From contig JAPLJH010000022.1 of the NCBI GenBank assembly GCA_026388695.1, positions 1 to 44,466 of the forward strand: a stretch of DNA of 44,466 bases, read 5' to 3'. Source of the stretch: Deltaproteobacteria bacterium (GTDB lineage: Bacteria; Desulfobacterota; Desulfobulbia; Desulfobulbales; Desulfurivibrionaceae). The translations under genes and the position numbers were made by a program. The notes under the pieces were generated by a model. It had not been told where the DNA came from and searched no databases. It was given only the letters and a program-made list of their open reading frames with translations. This document shows positions 43,088 through 44,466 of the stretch, piece by piece (within the stretch, counting starts at the first letter, position 1; each line of letters starts with the position of its first letter).

Positions 43088-43125
43088 GGGGTACGATTCT
43101 CCTTCTCCACAGACTCACTTATTTC

Positions 43126-43149
43126 TTATATCTGGATATACGGATATAA
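43126..43149. promoter_or_regulatory. Probable ArsR operator before the second arsR
   Basis: TTATATC at 43126-43132 and GATATAA at 43143-43149 form perfect 7-bp arms around 10 bp, with more dyad symmetry inside. It lies 39 bp before the start codon of the divergently oriented arsR (read on the minus strand), where an ArsR protein would bind. Confidence 0.65.
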
Positions 43150-43217
43150 CACAAGAGAAATTACAGCCGCAGACATAGAATGCCAACAAAAGTCGTTTTT
43201 ACAAAGAGATATTTTTC

Positions 43218-43670
43218 CTACAACGTAACACCCATCCGCTCTATCGTAATGGCAAGGCCCGCCTTGACAACCCCGCCGCGAACGACCTTGGCAAAAATCC
43301 CTTCCTTGGGCATGATGCAATCCCCGGTGGCCTTCTTAATGGCGCACCCGGCATTATGACATTCCTTACCGATCTGGGTGACTTCGAGCACCACCTTGCC
43401 GTCGATGACCAGGCGGTCGCCGATGGCAAGCGCGGTCAGCTCCAGGCCCCGGCAGACGATGTTCTCGGCAAATACCCCGTGCTTCAGGTGGGGCATCTTC
43501 TGTTTCACCGTATCGATGCTTTCCCCGGCAAGCAGGGAGACCTGCCGGTGCCAGTCCCCTGCATGGGCATCCCCGTCGATCCCCCAGTTTTCCTTGAGGC
43601 GAATCTCAGACACCTCTTTCTTGACCATGCCTTTTTTTTCGCTGGTGCAAACCGCTTCGACCCTTCCCAT
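43218..43670 (-). CDS. MOSC domain protein
   Basis: This 150-residue protein is a stand-alone MOSC domain, with VTQIGKECHNAGCAIKKATGDCIMPKEGIFA, the conserved GDAHAGDWHRQVSLL segment and the last VKAGLAI strand. MOSC domains are found in molybdenum-cofactor sulfurases and in other proteins that handle Mo or sulfur. It lies near a molybdoenzyme operon but in a separate unit, so a link to cofactor maturation is plausible and not shown. I chose ATG 43670, preceded by AGGGAGG; codons further upstream are in the next gene's 3' region. Confidence 0.88.
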   Translation of the reverse strand: MGRVEAVCTSEKKGMVKKEVSEIRLKENWGIDGDAHAGDWHRQVSLLAGESIDTVKQKMPHLKHGVFAENIVCRGLELTALAIGDRLVIDGKVVLEVTQIGKECHNAGCAIKKATGDCIMPKEGIFAKVVRGGVVKAGLAITIERMGVTL

Positions 43671-43690
43671 ATGCCCCTCCCTGTTGATTG

Positions 43691-44338
43691 TCATTCGAGG
43701 ATAAACCCGGCAACCGGCAGCCCCTTGCCCCAGGCGCCCCAAGCGCCGTCGTGGATATCCAGGGTTTGGGCGGCGCTGTCGTAAGTGGCCTTGATGTTCG
43801 ACTCCAGACTGCACTTGCGGTCATAGTTGGTGTGGGTAAAGGTCAGTCGGTAGACCGTGGCACTTTGAGCAACGACCTCCTCGACATAGGCAACATGCCC
43901 GGTGGGCATCTTTCTCCGGCCATTGGCAGCAAGAATGAGTATACTGCCGGGTTTGGGGATAAGCGAGGTGTTGCCGCGCCATTTCTCACAGGTAAACCAG
44001 GTAAGCGGACCGTTTTCATGACCGGAGCGACAACTGATAATGCCGCTCCGGCAGCGGGCAAATGGGAGACTCTGAGGTTCGCAGCGGTTTCCCTTGCCCC
44101 CTGGACGCAACTGGAAGCATTCATCCGTATCGCGCCCCTGCCTGCCAAAGTTGGCTCGGAACTCCTCCAAAGAAAAAGGCTGGTCAGGAGACACCCCCGT
44201 CGTCGCAGGCACGGTTCCGGTCTCCTCCATCGCGTCCTGGCCCGTCGAAAGGGCCGCCTGTGATTCCGGATCACCGCAGCCGAACCTCAACAGAATACAC
44301 AGAAAAATTGTGACCACCCGGGCAGTGCTTTGCTGCAT
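43691..44338 (-). CDS. Lipoprotein with a possible CHAP-like domain
   Basis: This protein of about 215 residues starts with a lipoprotein signal and a weak lipobox (LRFGC). The C-terminal half contains PKPGSILILAANG and GHVAYVEEV, the arrangement seen around the catalytic histidine of CHAP cysteine amidases. A cysteine in WFTCEKWRG precedes it, but the usual order of the catalytic pair is not fully clear. Several other cysteines may form disulfides. The frame is open upstream to 44425, but ATG 44338 gives the signal. The family assignment is tentative. 44339-44466 shows nothing I can name. Confidence 0.6.
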   Translation of the reverse strand: MQQSTARVVTIFLCILLRFGCGDPESQAALSTGQDAMEETGTVPATTGVSPDQPFSLEEFRANFGRQGRDTDECFQLRPGGKGNRCEPQSLPFARCRSGIISCRSGHENGPLTWFTCEKWRGNTSLIPKPGSILILAANGRRKMPTGHVAYVEEVVAQSATVYRLTFTHTNYDRKCSLESNIKATYDSAAQTLDIHDGAWGAWGKGLPVAGFILE

Positions 44339-44466
44339 GAAAATTCCATTCTGCTTTGGTTGCTCTGGGGCGCATTGCACCCTGCTCCTTGCGCGCATCA
44401 TAGCAGACCCACCCACCCTTGACAATGCCAGGCGCCAGAGCCTTACGAATTGCGGCAGAATAGAGT

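Noticed and set aside
1-44466. CRISPR arrays, tRNA and rRNA genes, prophage or transposase genes
   Set aside because: No regularly spaced direct repeats, cloverleaf-like sequences, rRNA stretches or mobile-element proteins were found on either strand.

Overview
The window looks like the chromosome of a Gram-negative, anaerobically respiring bacterium, most likely a member of the Desulfobacterota (Desulfobulbales-like). The basis is a G+C-rich sequence with Tat-exported molybdoenzyme, triheme c7 cytochrome, ExtI/ExtJ-like metalloid proteins, several small Fe-S or CxxC proteins, outer-membrane porin and lipoproteins. The taxonomic call is inference from gene content. No rRNA, tRNA, CRISPR array, integrase or transposase was seen.

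Layout. 1-9.6 kb holds mixed housekeeping genes: an unrecognised partial protein, yajD-yehS, an SprT/DUF2786 fusion, a hybrid sensor kinase and RNase HI. A non-coding nested inverted-repeat element (6951-7321) follows, then a tiny CxxC protein, a radical SAM protein and rlmN. 9.7-15.3 kb is a compact efflux operon: a CecR-like TetR regulator, a MacA-like adaptor, a MacB-like ATPase and permease as separate genes, and a NodT-type outer-membrane lipoprotein. It is read from a promoter with a built-in palindrome. 15.4-24.9 kb is a run of mostly unlinked genes: an RluA-family synthase, an orphan AT-richer membrane protein, an SPFH protein, an Old Yellow Enzyme, a methyltransferase, a ferredoxin-like protein, a two-CW protein, the PA2779/PA2778 pair and srkA.

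25-44 kb is the most interesting part, a metalloid and thiol-redox region. It carries an extI-extJ pair behind CRP/FNR-like palindromes and a Crp/Fnr regulator. It also carries an ArsR-ArsP-thioredoxin-universal stress protein-Fe-S protein cluster and a rhodanese/CDF/rhodanese/thioredoxin/CcdA series in which the CcdA-like gene is broken. On the opposite strand is a five-gene operon: arsR, acr3, triheme cytochrome c7, four-cluster ferredoxin, and a 1082-residue Tat molybdoenzyme. Both ArsR proteins have the CVC metalloid-binding motif and each has a clear palindrome in its promoter region.

Working model (inference): oxyanions enter through the ExtI porin, and the periplasmic molybdoenzyme exchanges electrons with the c7 cytochrome. 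Reduced metalloid that reaches the cytoplasm is sensed by ArsR and exported by ACR3 and the ArsP-type permease, while rhodanese and thioredoxin proteins handle thiol/selenol chemistry. The substrate of the molybdoenzyme cannot be fixed from sequence reading alone.
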